Shown: one piece after another, positions 20,499 to 29,011 of the stretch | How the letters are laid out: each line of letters opens with the position of its first letter | Numbering within the stretch: the stretch's first letter is position 1 | From: Oscillospiraceae bacterium | GTDB taxonomy: Bacteria; Bacillota; Clostridia; Oscillospirales; Ruminococcaceae | Direction of reading: 5' to 3' | Assembly: GCA_009776305.1 (NCBI GenBank) | Contig: WRLY01000002.1 | Span: forward strand, 1 to 64,000 | Length of the DNA stretch: 64,000 bases | Notes under the pieces: generated by a model | What the model saw: only the letters and a program-made list of their open reading frames with translations | Told to the model about the DNA's origin: nothing | Databases searched by the model: none | Translations under genes and position numbers: made by a program

Positions 20499-21704
20499 AT
20501 GTATCACGTTAAAAAGGAATGTGTCGCCATGATTTTAGCGGGTGGGCAGGGGAGTCGGCTTTACGCGCTTACGCAGGATATGGCGAAGCCTGCCGTACCT
20601 TACGGAGGAAAATACAGGTTAATAGATTTTCCGTTGTCAAACTGCGTGAATTCGGGGTTCGATACCGTGGGGATTTTAACCCAGTATCAACCGTTGGTGT
20701 TGAATGAGTACATAGGAAACGGGCACCCGTGGGGGCTTGACCGGGTGCACGGCGGCGTTCATGTTTTGGCTCCCTATGAAAGCGCCAGCGGAAAAAGCTG
20801 GTATACCGGTACCGCTAACGCCATTTATCAGAACATCAGCTTTATAGACCGCTACAATCCTGATTTTGTGGCAATATTGGCGGGCGACCATATCTATAAA
20901 ATGGATTATTCCAAAATGCTTCAAGCCCATAAACAAAACAAAGCCGATGCGACTATTGCCGTTTTAGAAGTGCCGTGGCATGAAGCGTCAAGGTTCGGGA
21001 TTATGACGGCGGATGAAAACGGCGTGATTACCGAGTTCGCCGAGAAACCGAAAGAACCGAAATCCAACTTAGCTTCAATGGGTGTGTATATATATTCATG
21101 GCAGACCCTAAAGCGTTATCTTATTGCCAACGAAAATGACAAGGACGCTAAGAAAGACTTCGGCGGAAACATTATACCCGATATGCTTAAAGATGGCTGT
21201 AAGATGATAGCTTACCATTTTAACGGTTACTGGAAAGACGTCGGAACAATAGACAGTCTTTGGGAAGCCAATATGGATTTGTTAAACCCTAATATTCCTT
21301 TGGATTTACACGACCATAACTGGAGAGTATATGCGCGCAATCCTGTTATGCCGCCCCATTACGCGGGTGAAAACAGCTTTATTGAAAATTCTATGATTGC
21401 GGAAGGCTGTAACATTGAGGGCAGGGTTGACTTTTCGGTGCTGTTTGCGGGGGTCACAATTGAAAAAGGTGCGACGGTACGCGACAGTATTATAATGCCT
21501 AACACGGTTATTAAAAGCAACGCGGTTATAGAATATGCCTTGGTCGGCGAGGGTTGCGTGATAGGTGAGAACGTGAGGGTAGGAGAGCGCCCTGAAGCAA
21601 TTGAAGACAAGGAAAGCTGGGGTGTGGCGGTCATAGGACACGGGATTGACATAGCGCCTAACGAGGTAATCAAGCCCAAGGCGATGATTTCGGAGAACAA
21701 ATAG
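20499..21704 (+). CDS. glgC: Glucose-1-phosphate adenylyltransferase
   Basis: Makes ADP-glucose for glycogen synthesis. The 401-residue protein has the pyrophosphorylase motif [15 protein letters not shown] (about 11-25), [15 protein letters not shown], the catalytic Asp in [11 protein letters not shown] (about 131), EKPKEPKS (about 183) and a C-terminal left-handed beta-helix. It lies 95 nt after glgB and 83 nt before the regulatory paralogue glgD, the usual Firmicutes GlgC/GlgD pairing. The start ATG follows AAAGAAAGAAGG. Confidence 0.96.
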   Translation: MYHVKKECVAMILAGGQGSRLYALTQDMAKPAVPYGGKYRLIDFPLSNCVNSGFDTVGILTQYQPLVLNEYIGNGHPWGLDRVHGGVHVLAPYESASGKSWYTGTANAIYQNISFIDRYNPDFVAILAGDHIYKMDYSKMLQAHKQNKADATIAVLEVPWHEASRFGIMTADENGVITEFAEKPKEPKSNLASMGVYIYSWQTLKRYLIANENDKDAKKDFGGNIIPDMLKDGCKMIAYHFNGYWKDVGTIDSLWEANMDLLNPNIPLDLHDHNWRVYARNPVMPPHYAGENSFIENSMIAEGCNIEGRVDFSVLFAGVTIEKGATVRDSIIMPNTVIKSNAVIEYALVGEGCVIGENVRVGERPEAIEDKESWGVAVIGHGIDIAPNEVIKPKAMISENK

Positions 21705-21787
21705 GCGGCATGAGCTTTGCCGCGGGTAATTCTTTCAACGATTTTTCAGAAATTGTTGAAATATAACTAATGACGAGGTGAAATAAT

Positions 21788-22915
21788 ATGGCTATAATGT
21801 CAAATAATATGCTTGGGCTTATATTCGCGAATCTGCATGACGAAACAGTACCCGACCTTACTAAAAAGCGCACGATGGGAAGCGTGCCGTTCGGGGCGCG
21901 TTACAGGCTTATAGACTTTCCGCTTTCCAATATGGTAAACTCCGGAATTACCACCGTGGGGGTAATAACAAAGTCTAATTATCAATCCCTGCTTGACCAC
22001 TTAGGCTCAGGCGATGAATGGGATTTGAGCCGAAAGACCGGCGGGCTGGGGCTTTTGCCGCCTTACGGGCAGGTGGGAGGCGGTCTGTACAGGGGACGGC
22101 TTGAGGCTCTGCATGGCGTTGAAAACTATATCAGTAGCAGTAACGCCGAATACGTACTTATGACCGACTGTAATGTTATTGTCAATATGGACTTTAACCA
22201 TATACTTGAATACCATATTGAAAAAGAAGCCGACATTACTATAGTGTACGGACGCGGAAATTATACCGCCGCTCAAATGCGTACCAAAACGGCGTTTGGG
22301 TTTGACCCTGACGGTCGTATAAACGATGTGCTGATTTACCCCAACAAAGAAGGGGAATTCGATACCAGTATGAATATGTATATCCTTAAAAGGGATTTCC
22401 TTATGGATTTGATTACCGAAACGGCGTCAAGGAATCTTTACAGTTTTGAGGTTGACATTATTCAGCACAGGCGTGAGGAATATAAAATCTACGGTTATAA
22501 ATATAACGGCTATTATGAGCAAATCGACGGCTTTTTATCTTATTTCGCGGCAAATATGGCGCTTATGAGTGTTGAAAGGCGTTCGATTTTGTTCCCGCAA
22601 CGCCGCCCTATTTACACTAAGGTTCGGGATGAAGCTCCCGCCAAGTACGGAATTGAGTCGGACGTCTGCAATTCGTTGGTGGCAGACGGCTGTGTAATCG
22701 AGGGTAAAGTAGAGAATTGTGTGCTGTTCAGGGGCGTGAAAATCGGAAAAGGCGCGATGGTTAAAAACTGCATACTTATGCAGGATACCGAGATAGGCGA
22801 AAAGTGTGAAATGAACTATGTAATAACCGACAAGAACGTTTTGGTAGGAAGTTACAGAAGCCTTTTCGGGACGGAGGATTATCCCGTCTTTGTGGGCAAG
22901 GGCGCGAATGTATAA
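21788..22915 (+). CDS. glgD: GlgD, regulatory subunit of ADP-glucose pyrophosphorylase
   Basis: Paralogue of GlgC (375 residues) that assembles with it and boosts activity. It keeps [19 protein letters not shown] but lacks the N-terminal Gly-rich AGGxGxRL loop. Where GlgC has the catalytic GDH it has MTDCNVIVNMDF. The C-terminal half is again a beta-helix. Loss of catalytic residues is what defines GlgD. Third gene of the glycogen unit. Confidence 0.93.
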   Translation: MAIMSNNMLGLIFANLHDETVPDLTKKRTMGSVPFGARYRLIDFPLSNMVNSGITTVGVITKSNYQSLLDHLGSGDEWDLSRKTGGLGLLPPYGQVGGGLYRGRLEALHGVENYISSSNAEYVLMTDCNVIVNMDFNHILEYHIEKEADITIVYGRGNYTAAQMRTKTAFGFDPDGRINDVLIYPNKEGEFDTSMNMYILKRDFLMDLITETASRNLYSFEVDIIQHRREEYKIYGYKYNGYYEQIDGFLSYFAANMALMSVERRSILFPQRRPIYTKVRDEAPAKYGIESDVCNSLVADGCVIEGKVENCVLFRGVKIGKGAMVKNCILMQDTEIGEKCEMNYVITDKNVLVGSYRSLFGTEDYPVFVGKGANV

Positions 22916-22945
22916 ATTATGACGCCGGCGGCTCGCCGATAAAAA

Positions 22946-22967
22946 GGAACGGTCGAAAGACCGTTCC
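22946..22967. terminator. Hairpin after glgD
   Basis: GGAACGGTC and GACCGTTCC form a perfect 9-bp stem with a GAAA loop. A T-rich tail exists only for minus-strand reading, so it may end antisense transcription or act as a processing or weak termination signal after glgD. Confidence 0.5.
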
Positions 22968-23015
22968 GATATGCTTTTGGGAGCGATTGAGAGTAATAGG
23001 GGGAAGGTAAATACA

Positions 23016-24572
23016 ATGTCAGAGATTAATTTGGAAACTCAATATGTAATTGGTATATACATACCGTTTTTGATAGTAACGGTGTTTGTCCACTTATCAA
23101 ATACAAACAGGCGCACATTCGTTGGTAATGTGGGGGCATTTACCATTTTGTGTTACAGCGTATTGGGTATGTTTGCCTGTGAGTTGGTCAGATACCTGAT
23201 TAACGACCCCGGATTAAATATTGTTGCGGATAACGGTATACTTATGTTTACCTGTTTAGCCATGACTGCACAATTTTTACTCACATATTGGTTTTATCGC
23301 TCTGATTTTAAAATGCCGGGCTACATCACCATGATATTTTTCATATTCCCGGTATTGTTTGCAATTGCCGCATTGTCGCCCGGATATTTTATGGTGATTG
23401 AACTTTTTGAAATGCGTAGCGCCGGTCAAGGCTATTCAATCCCGAATGTAGATTTTGTCTTCCCGGGCTGGGAAATGTGGTCTCTTATTTCAACCATCTA
23501 TTCCTATTTAATGATTGCGACAGCTTTGATATTCGCTGTTTTCAACCACTTACGCAGACCTAAATTCAACATGCTCCCATCTGTTTTGATGATAATCGCC
23601 ATTCTTTTAACAGTTATCAGTAGCGTGGTAACGCAATTTAATTTTAATCCGACAAACCTTAATACGACAATTATCGCCGTCAGCACAACGACCTTGCTTT
23701 ACCATTTGGCGATTTTAAACCACAACCAAAACTTCTATGCCCGCTACGCAAGACTCGCCGCGTTTGAATTTTTAAAAGACTTTGTAGTCATCTTCGGCAA
23801 AAACGGGAACGTGGCAGACTTCAATGACAGCGCAAGCGAATGGTTTTCATCTGTCGGGATAGATTTGGGAGAATGCACCTACGACTCCCTAATGGAAAAG
23901 CTCAAAGAATTAGGCGCGACAATCGGTCCAGCAATCGGTAAGGAAAAAGGCGAAGATATTTCAATTACAAATAAAGGATTACCGATGGTATTAAACCTGA
24001 TTGTTTTTGACTTGGACGCCAAAAAGAAAAGCAATCAAGGCACTATAGCTTTCTTCTTCGACGTTACGCAAAACAGGGAAATGTTTCAAAAACTTGAGAA
24101 AAGAGCAGGGGTTGACGCCCTTAGCGGTCTTCCCAACCGCATGGCGTTTGATAGAGCTTTAAAGCGTTATGACAAGCAGGAATGTTTGCCGTTGACGGTT
24201 ATTATGGGCGACTTGAACGATTTAAAGAAAACTAATGACAATTTGGGGCATAAATACGGGGATTTGCTCATAAAAACAGCCGCAAAGATTTTAGAAGGCG
24301 CATGTAGGAAACCGCACTTTGTTGCAAGGCTTGGGGGAGATGAATTCGTCATGTTGCTATATCGGACTGAAGAAAAAAACGCCAACAAACTGATTGAACT
24401 GATAAAGGCTAAAATGGCAGAGAGTTCCGAAACACTTTCGTTTAAAGTGTCTATGGCAATGGGAGCCGCCACTAAACGCGCACCTGACGAATCGTTGGAA
24501 GATTTAATTGCTGTGGCTGACAAACGCTTATATATTGATAAAAAGGCTATGAAAGGTGAAGCGCCGCGGTAA
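23016..24572 (+). CDS. Membrane diguanylate cyclase (7TM-PAS-GGDEF)
   Basis: Predicted synthesis of cyclic di-GMP under control of a membrane sensor. The N-terminal 230 residues contain about seven hydrophobic helices resembling the 7TM region of some histidine kinases. A PAS-like domain (about 245-350) precedes the cyclase, which starts with DALSGLPNRMAFDRAL and carries an intact ARLGGDEFVML active site (about 440). An RxxD inhibitory site is not obvious. I chose ATG at 23016 because GGGGGAAGG lies 8-9 nt upstream. No EAL or PilZ partner is in the window. Confidence 0.9.
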   Translation: MSEINLETQYVIGIYIPFLIVTVFVHLSNTNRRTFVGNVGAFTILCYSVLGMFACELVRYLINDPGLNIVADNGILMFTCLAMTAQFLLTYWFYRSDFKMPGYITMIFFIFPVLFAIAALSPGYFMVIELFEMRSAGQGYSIPNVDFVFPGWEMWSLISTIYSYLMIATALIFAVFNHLRRPKFNMLPSVLMIIAILLTVISSVVTQFNFNPTNLNTTIIAVSTTTLLYHLAILNHNQNFYARYARLAAFEFLKDFVVIFGKNGNVADFNDSASEWFSSVGIDLGECTYDSLMEKLKELGATIGPAIGKEKGEDISITNKGLPMVLNLIVFDLDAKKKSNQGTIAFFFDVTQNREMFQKLEKRAGVDALSGLPNRMAFDRALKRYDKQECLPLTVIMGDLNDLKKTNDNLGHKYGDLLIKTAAKILEGACRKPHFVARLGGDEFVMLLYRTEEKNANKLIELIKAKMAESSETLSFKVSMAMGAATKRAPDESLEDLIAVADKRLYIDKKAMKGEAPR

Positions 24573-24630
24573 AATATGCACTTCATAAGCATACGAATTA
24601 TCAAAATCAAACTCAAAGGAAACCCAAAAA

Positions 24631-25431
24631 ATGACAAGAATACAAAAAGCTTTCAGTAAAGACAAAGCTTTCATAGGCTTCTTAACAGGCGGAGACCCGA
24701 GCATAGAAAAAACCGCCGAATTTATCCTCGAAATGGAAAGGGCAGGCGCTGATATAATTGAAATCGGCATACCTTTTTCCGACCCTGTAGCCGAGGGCGA
24801 AGTGATTCAAAACGCGAGTATTCGCGCACTTAATGCAGGCGCGACTGTGCCTAAAATGTTTGACTTAGCTAAAAGTGTTAGGGAAAAAAGCCAAATCCCG
24901 TTGGTTTTTATGACTTATCTTAACCCTGTTTATCATTATGGGCAGGGGCGGACTGTCCGTTATGATGAATTCTTCAAAAAATGTAAAGAAGCGGAAATAG
25001 ACGGCATAATAATTCCCGACCTGCCATTTGAGGAGAGCGGGGAGGTCAGGGAGTATGCCGAACGTCACGGAATCGACTTGATTTTGCTTGTCGCGCCGAC
25101 CTCCGAAGAGCGTATAGGAAAAATCGCCAAAGCAAGTTCGGGATTTGTTTACGTTGTTTCGTCAATGGGTACTACAGGCGTAAGAGAGGAAATAAAAACC
25201 AATATCGAGCCTATTATTAAGGCGGTAAAAACAGCGTCGGACATTCCCGCCGCCGTAGGTTTTGGCGTAAGCACTCCCGAGCAGGCGGCGCGTATTGCAA
25301 AATTCGCAGACGGCGTTATTGTGGGTAGCGCGATTGTTAGAATTATCGCCGAACACGGCGATAACGCGGGCGGGTATGTTTATGAATTTGTTAAAAGTGT
25401 TAAGGAGGCTGTAGCGGGGACGGGGGAGTAG
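24631..25431 (+). CDS. trpA: Tryptophan synthase alpha chain
   Basis: Cleaves indole-3-glycerol phosphate to indole and glyceraldehyde-3-phosphate. The 266-residue TIM barrel has the catalytic Glu in DIIEIGIPFSDPVAEG (about 47-62) and the Asp in the same segment. The phosphate-binding loops are SSMGTTGVREE (about 179) and GFGVSTPEQA plus VVGSAIV (about 210-235). There is no trpB or other trp gene beside it, which is unusual. The 3' end lies 3 nt from the end of the convergent amidase gene. Confidence 0.94.
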   Translation: MTRIQKAFSKDKAFIGFLTGGDPSIEKTAEFILEMERAGADIIEIGIPFSDPVAEGEVIQNASIRALNAGATVPKMFDLAKSVREKSQIPLVFMTYLNPVYHYGQGRTVRYDEFFKKCKEAEIDGIIIPDLPFEESGEVREYAERHGIDLILLVAPTSEERIGKIAKASSGFVYVVSSMGTTGVREEIKTNIEPIIKAVKTASDIPAAVGFGVSTPEQAARIAKFADGVIVGSAIVRIIAEHGDNAGGYVYEFVKSVKEAVAGTGE

Positions 25432-25434
25432 TTA

Positions 25435-26406
25435 TTACACTTTCACAAGTCCGCTCGCTTTCGCAAATCCGGTAGTGTTAATCGAACTTACATCTCCCGC
25501 CTTAACTCCTATTTGATAGGGGAACAGAGCGGTGCTGTCGGTGAAAACCCGCGTTATATAGCGTACCCCGCCCACTGCGGAACTTGTACTCGGCGCTTTT
25601 GCGAATGTGTTCGCCGCATACGCCGCTGTAACCCTAACCCTGTCGCCGACTTTCAGTGCGGCTGGGCTATTGGATGTCGGGGTTTCGGAATCGGATACGA
25701 TGACAAAGGTTTCATAGCCTTTTGTTTTTAATTCTGCCTGAAGCTTTTCGGCGTTTTTCTTATCGCCGAAAACGCCTGTTTGAACACGGTACATTATATT
25801 AGCCGTCCCCGATGAATCGCCGGAGGCGGTTTCGTTTTTCCAGGTTACCCCGAGATATTTCAGTATGCCTTTGGCGTAAGCCGTGCCGAAGTTTTTTTGT
25901 TTCGTTTCGGTGTTAAACCGGGCGTAATCGGCGGGGTTATCAATAAATCCGAGCTCACAGTAGGCGTATGGCGCAGTTACCGAGTTGATATAATTGTTTA
26001 TATTCTGATTGGTATGAACTTTAATCCCTCTGCTTGGCTGACCGAGAGCCTTTACTTCGGTTTCTATAAGCTGACATAAATTAGCGCTTACGGTATTGTA
26101 AGAATTAGTCTGTCTATATGCCTCAAAGCCTTTTGCGGTTCCTGCTCCCGACGTCCCCGCCGCTGTGTTGGAATGTACTGAAATCCCCGCATCAGGTTTC
26201 ATTGCCGCCGCTTTTTTGAAATAATCCGCAAGGGTTATTCCCTCCCACTCTGTACGATTCACTAAGGTTTCGACGTCGTGTCTTTCAAGCTGACGTTTAA
26301 GTTCTAACCCTACCGCCAAGTTAATATCGCACTCGCGTATATTTCCGCTAACTGCTCCGGGGTCAGGCTTTATATGTCCTATTTCAATGCAGACCTTTTT
26401 GCTCAT
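25435..26406 (-). CDS. N-acetylmuramoyl-L-alanine amidase (phage endolysin type)
   Basis: Zinc amidase that cleaves the lactyl-peptide bond of peptidoglycan. The Amidase_3 domain (about 1-190) has the zinc His in IEIGHIKPDPGA, Glu in IRECDINLA, His in ISVHSN and the catalytic Glu in YCELGFIDNP. A SPOR-like repeat follows (MYRVQTGVFGDKKNAEKLQ, about 205-240), then an SH3-like C-terminal part. I chose ATG at 26406 because AAGGAGGAAAATGATA precedes it. The gene overlaps the holin gene by 23 nt, a phage lysis cassette arrangement. There is no signal peptide, so export would depend on the holin. Confidence 0.85.
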   Translation of the reverse strand: MSKKVCIEIGHIKPDPGAVSGNIRECDINLAVGLELKRQLERHDVETLVNRTEWEGITLADYFKKAAAMKPDAGISVHSNTAAGTSGAGTAKGFEAYRQTNSYNTVSANLCQLIETEVKALGQPSRGIKVHTNQNINNYINSVTAPYAYCELGFIDNPADYARFNTETKQKNFGTAYAKGILKYLGVTWKNETASGDSSGTANIMYRVQTGVFGDKKNAEKLQAELKTKGYETFVIVSDSETPTSNSPAALKVGDRVRVTAAYAANTFAKAPSTSSAVGGVRYITRVFTDSTALFPYQIGVKAGDVSSINTTGFAKASGLVKV

Positions 26407-26728
26407 TATCATTTTCCTCCTTAATATCTGTTGCACTTTCTTCTATGGTTTCATCTTTATTACCGAGGTTTTTAATCTGTCTGACGTTTTGATGTCCTCC
26501 GACCGCCGCCCAGGCGGCTAAAATACCTTGTACAATTCCCGTGAACACCGCCTGAACCGTTGTTTCACCCTCAACGAACGCGAACATGTAGAGCGTCGCC
26601 AAGGCTATTCCGGCAAGGTTGAGAATCAGGGGAACAAACCTCGATTTAAGTCCCGCGGCTTTTGCCGCCGCTCCTATTGCTATTAATATGGGAATAAGCA
26701 CTATTAGTTCAGGTTTTATGTGTTCCAT
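26384..26728 (-). CDS. Phage holin-like protein
   Basis: Small membrane protein of 114 residues with three hydrophobic segments (about 7-25, 30-50 and 60-80) and a charged, Glu/Asn/Lys-rich C-terminal tail. Its order directly before an overlapping amidase is diagnostic of a phage holin-endolysin cassette. Its sequence alone would not place it in a specific holin family. The cassette may be a prophage remnant or belong to a tailocin. Confidence 0.75.
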   Translation of the reverse strand: MEHIKPELIVLIPILIAIGAAAKAAGLKSRFVPLILNLAGIALATLYMFAFVEGETTVQAVFTGIVQGILAAWAAVGGHQNVRQIKNLGNKDETIEESATDIKEENDNEQKGLH

Positions 26729-26849
26729 TATTTTTTATCTCCTTTTACAATAAACCGCAGTTCATGGTTATTTTTAATATATGCGCTAAATTGCTTCAGT
26801 GCTACATTTTGCCCTTTTATGCGGACATACTGTAAAAGAGGTGAATTTT

Positions 26850-27020
26850 ATGATTTATTCTGAAAAAAGAGGCAAAAATAACGCTTATTTAAAACAAACA
26901 AGCGTCAACAAAAATATTGAAGACCTGCCCCTCGAAGAACAGGAAATAATAAAAAAATCCCGTGACGGTCTTGCTTTCGATGGGTTAAACCAAAATAACG
27001 GTAAAGGTGGGGAGATTTAA
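26850..27020 (+). CDS. Small conserved-looking protein, unknown
   Basis: A 56-residue hydrophilic protein (starts MIYSEKRGKNN, ends NGKGGEI) with a good site, AAGAGGTG, 6 nt before the ATG. The middle LPLEEQEIIKKSRDGLAFD is acidic/helical. It has no cysteines, membrane segment or recognisable domain. A large hairpin follows 6 nt after the stop. Possibly a regulatory or stress small protein. Confidence 0.5.
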   Translation: MIYSEKRGKNNAYLKQTSVNKNIEDLPLEEQEIIKKSRDGLAFDGLNQNNGKGGEI

Positions 27021-27025
27021 AAAAA

Positions 27026-27109
27026 TAAAGGGCGGTGATGTCCTGCTACTTTTTGTGCGTTAAGGCACGCCGTCACACGGTAAAAAGAAGCGGGACATTC
27101 CACCCTTTA
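27026..27109 (+). other. Long imperfect hairpin
   Basis: The left arm (from TAAAGGGCGG) and right arm (ending CACCCTTTA) form a stem of about 20 bp with few mismatches. CTTTTT pairs with AAAAAG further in, and GTGCG with a nearby CAC closes the inner loop. An AT-rich stretch with a run of T follows. It could be an elaborate terminator for the small gene upstream or an independent structured RNA. Confidence 0.55.
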
Positions 27110-27118
27110 ATTTTAATA

Positions 27119-27147
27119 TTGACAATTCAAATGATTTGTGTTATAAT
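27119..27147 (+). promoter_or_regulatory. Promoter of tRNA-Gln
   Basis: Exact consensus TTGACA (27119-27124) and TATAAT (27142-27147) with a 17-nt spacer, ending 14 nt before the mature tRNA 5' end. Confidence 0.9.
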
Positions 27148-27161
27148 GTAAAATGAAATTT

Positions 27162-27233
27162 TGGGGCGTCGCCAAGCGGTAAGGCAACGGACTCTGACTC
27201 CGTCATTCGAGGGTTCAAATCCTTCCGCCCCAA
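27162..27233 (+). tRNA. tRNA-Gln (anticodon CTG)
   Basis: A complete cloverleaf. The acceptor TGGGGCG pairs with CGCCCCA, the D arm is GCCAAGCGGTAAGGC, the anticodon stem ACGGA/TCCGT encloses CTCTGAC (CTG at 34-36), and the T arm contains GGTTCAAAT. The 3' CCA is not encoded. It marks the left edge of the accessory region; tRNA 3' ends are common phage attachment sites, but I found no second copy of the 3' end in the window. Confidence 0.96.
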
Positions 27234-27242
27234 GCAAACTGT

Positions 27243-27297
27243 ACAAATACGAACCATTACCCCATATTCGTGGGCGATGTGTTCGTATTTGTTTTTT
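27243..27297 (+). terminator. Terminator after tRNA-Gln
   Basis: ACAAATACGAAC and GTTCGTATTTGT form a perfect 12-bp stem around a 26-nt loop and are followed by TTTTT. Confidence 0.75.
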
Positions 27298-27310
27298 CGC
27301 TGAAAGACTT

Positions 27311-27347
27311 AAAATAAAAAGCTGAAGCACTACTCCGGTGCCTCAGC
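27311..27347 (-). terminator. Terminator of the 51-residue gene
   Basis: On the minus strand GCTGAGGCAC pairs with GTGCTTCAGC (7-nt loop) and is followed by TTTTTATTTT. Confidence 0.85.
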
Positions 27348-27369
27348 CCTATTATATAATAGTAATAGC

Positions 27370-27401
27370 GGCGAGCGATGTCTTTCCAAACATCGCTCGC
27401 C
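27370..27401. repeat. Perfect 12-bp inverted repeat
   Basis: GGCGAGCGATGT and ACATCGCTCGCC flank an 8-nt loop immediately downstream of the 51-residue gene (minus strand). There is no T tract. It may stabilise the 3' end of that message together with the terminator 23 nt further on. Confidence 0.6.
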
Positions 27402-27408
27402 TTATCTA

Positions 27409-27564
27409 TTACGCCGCTTCAGCGGATTTTCTTTGTTTCGCCTTCCACTCAGCGAACTCTCGTTTTCCCTGCTCGCACTCAAAGTATTTTACCACTTCGG
27501 GGAGCAAGCATCGAGCCAGTCTATGTATGGCTTCGTCGGGAATGGTTACGGTTCTGTTTGTCAT
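27409..27564 (-). CDS. 51-residue protein divergent from an XRE regulator
   Basis: Begins MTNRTVTIPDEAIHRLARCL and ends with a basic Lys/Arg/Glu-rich helix and Ala-Ala. The early strand RTVTIPDEAIHRLA resembles the ribbon of ribbon-helix-helix proteins or antitoxins, but the rest is short and helical. The site GAAGGAGGGGAGCT is very strong. The gene has its own consensus promoter facing away from the XRE gene and its own terminator, which indicates a real expressed gene. Function unknown; possibly the target of the regulator. Confidence 0.75.
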   Translation of the reverse strand: MTNRTVTIPDEAIHRLARCLLPEVVKYFECEQGKREFAEWKAKQRKSAEAA

Positions 27565-27596
27565 AGCTCCCCTCCTTCATATTATCTTGTAAGGAT

Positions 27597-27625
27597 ATTA
27601 TATCACATAAATAAAGTCTTGTCAA
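27597..27625 (-). promoter_or_regulatory. Promoter of the 51-residue gene
   Basis: On the minus strand TTGACA (27625-27620) and TATAAT (27602-27597) are separated by exactly 17 nt. It diverges from the XRE promoter, with about 30 bp between the two -35 elements. Both contain CTTGACA, and the minus copy lies within the small palindrome TCTTGTCAAGA, a plausible shared operator. Confidence 0.85.
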
Positions 27626-27655
27626 GAGAAAATGGATGTTTTTTGAAAATATTTC

Positions 27656-27684
27656 TTGACATTTCTTTCGGAGTAGGATATACT
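27656..27684 (+). promoter_or_regulatory. Promoter of the XRE regulator
   Basis: TTGACA (27656-27661), 17-nt spacer, TATACT (27679-27684). The ATG at 27709 follows GGGAGGGC. Confidence 0.85.
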
Positions 27685-27708
27685 GTATATAATAGGGAGG
27701 GCTGAACT

Positions 27709-28134
27709 ATGATTATTGCTGAAAGAATACGCATTGCGCGCAAGAGCAAGGGCTTCACACAGTCGCAGTTGGCGGAGAAAATCGGCGTGCAGACTGCGGC
27801 GGTGTCGAAATACGAAAAAGGGATTGTTTCCCCGACATTTGAGCAGTTACAGAAAATCGCCGCCGCGCTCGACATCACGATTTCTGTGCTTATCGGGCAG
27901 GAGATGACTCATGCCTTGACGCATATGGTGCTGATTGAAGCCGAATATCGGCAGAAGCAGAGTGAAATTGACGAGATTCGCGCCAATCCGAAAGCTACAA
28001 ACGCGCAATTACAGCGGTGCAACGAGCTTATTATCGAGGTTAGGGCTTATGAGGGGCTGTTGGAGAAGTTGCGGAAGGATTTATCTTTGGAAGATGATTT
28101 CTTTCCTAAGAAGGCGAGGAAGAGAAAGAAATAA
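27709..28134 (+). CDS. XRE-family transcriptional regulator
   Basis: DNA-binding protein of 141 residues. The HTH (about 5-60) has the family pattern RIARKSKGFTQSQLAEKIGV, then AAVSKYEKGIVSP and LQKIAAALDI. A long helical C-terminal part (about 75-125) rich in Glu/Lys/Arg probably mediates dimer contacts, and the tail is KKARKRKK. It diverges from the 51-residue gene and probably autoregulates both. It could belong to a toxin-antitoxin or mobile-element immunity module. Confidence 0.9.
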   Translation: MIIAERIRIARKSKGFTQSQLAEKIGVQTAAVSKYEKGIVSPTFEQLQKIAAALDITISVLIGQEMTHALTHMVLIEAEYRQKQSEIDEIRANPKATNAQLQRCNELIIEVRAYEGLLEKLRKDLSLEDDFFPKKARKRKK

Positions 28135-28212
28135 ATTGTCAGAACCGCTTGAAAATAAGCAGTTTTTCTGGTATAATGGTGATAAAGAAATATTTGTCAG
28201 AGGTGGCAGACT

Positions 28213-29010
28213 ATGCACGGAGCAATTATCGGCGACATCGTAGGTTCGGTCTACGAGTGGGATAACATAAAAACCAAAGACTTTCCGTTTTTCGGCGAGA
28301 AGTGCTTTTTTACCGATGACACCGTTATGACAATCGCAGTTGCCGAGGCTTTGTTGAACGGCGGGACGGCGAACGATTTTATTGATTCGATGAAAAAATA
28401 CGGCAGATTATACCCAAATCGCGGTTACGGCGGGAACTTCAATGCGTGGTTGACCTCCGATGACCGCAAGCCGTATAACAGTTGGGGGAACGGCTCTGCA
28501 ATGCGGGTTTCCCCGTGTGCGTGGTGGGCAGATTCGCTTGAAGAAGCGGAATTGCTTGCTGAGAAATCGGCGGCAGTGACCCACAACCACCCCGAAGGCA
28601 TAAAAGGCGCGCAGGCTACAGCCGCCGCCATTTATCTCGCTCGAATAAACAAGGAAAAGGGCGAAATCAAGAGATATATCGAGGAAAAGTACGGTTATGA
28701 TTTAAGCAGAACACTCGATGAAATTCGTCCTGTATATCAATTCAACGAAAGCTGTCAAGAAACCGTACCGGAAGCAATTATCGCTTTTCTTGAAAGCAAT
28801 GACTTTGAAGATGCCGTTCGCAACGCAATTTCGCTTGGCGGTGATAGTGACACGCTTGCGGCTATCACGGGGAGCATTGCGGAGGCGGCTTACGGGGTTC
28901 GGAGCGAGACAATCACAAGGGCGTTTCAGTTTTTGGATGATAATCTTTGTGCTTTGATAAACGCTTGGATTGATGTGGGAAAACCTATTGGGGCTTTATT
29001 CCAACACTGA
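28213..29010 (+). CDS. ADP-ribosylglycohydrolase family protein
   Basis: Predicted to remove ADP-ribose from proteins or nucleic acids using two Mg ions. The 265-residue all-helical protein has GAIIGDIVGS at the N-terminus, FFTDDTVMT (metal Asp pair, about 35), NGSAMRVSP (about 95), AVTHNHPEGIKGA (about 123) and SLGGDSDTLAAITGSIAEA (about 216), all DraG-family motifs. The start is fixed by AGAGGTGGCAGACT. It sits between an XRE regulator and a DUF262 nuclease in the accessory region, so a defence or toxin-reversal role is possible. Confidence 0.9.
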   Translation: MHGAIIGDIVGSVYEWDNIKTKDFPFFGEKCFFTDDTVMTIAVAEALLNGGTANDFIDSMKKYGRLYPNRGYGGNFNAWLTSDDRKPYNSWGNGSAMRVSPCAWWADSLEEAELLAEKSAAVTHNHPEGIKGAQATAAAIYLARINKEKGEIKRYIEEKYGYDLSRTLDEIRPVYQFNESCQETVPEAIIAFLESNDFEDAVRNAISLGGDSDTLAAITGSIAEAAYGVRSETITRAFQFLDDNLCALINAWIDVGKPIGALFQH

Positions 29011-29011
29011 C

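Noticed and set aside
27162-27233. tRNA-Gln as the attachment site of the accessory region
   Set aside because: I found no second copy of the tRNA 3' end at the right boundary of the region, so integration here is not supported.
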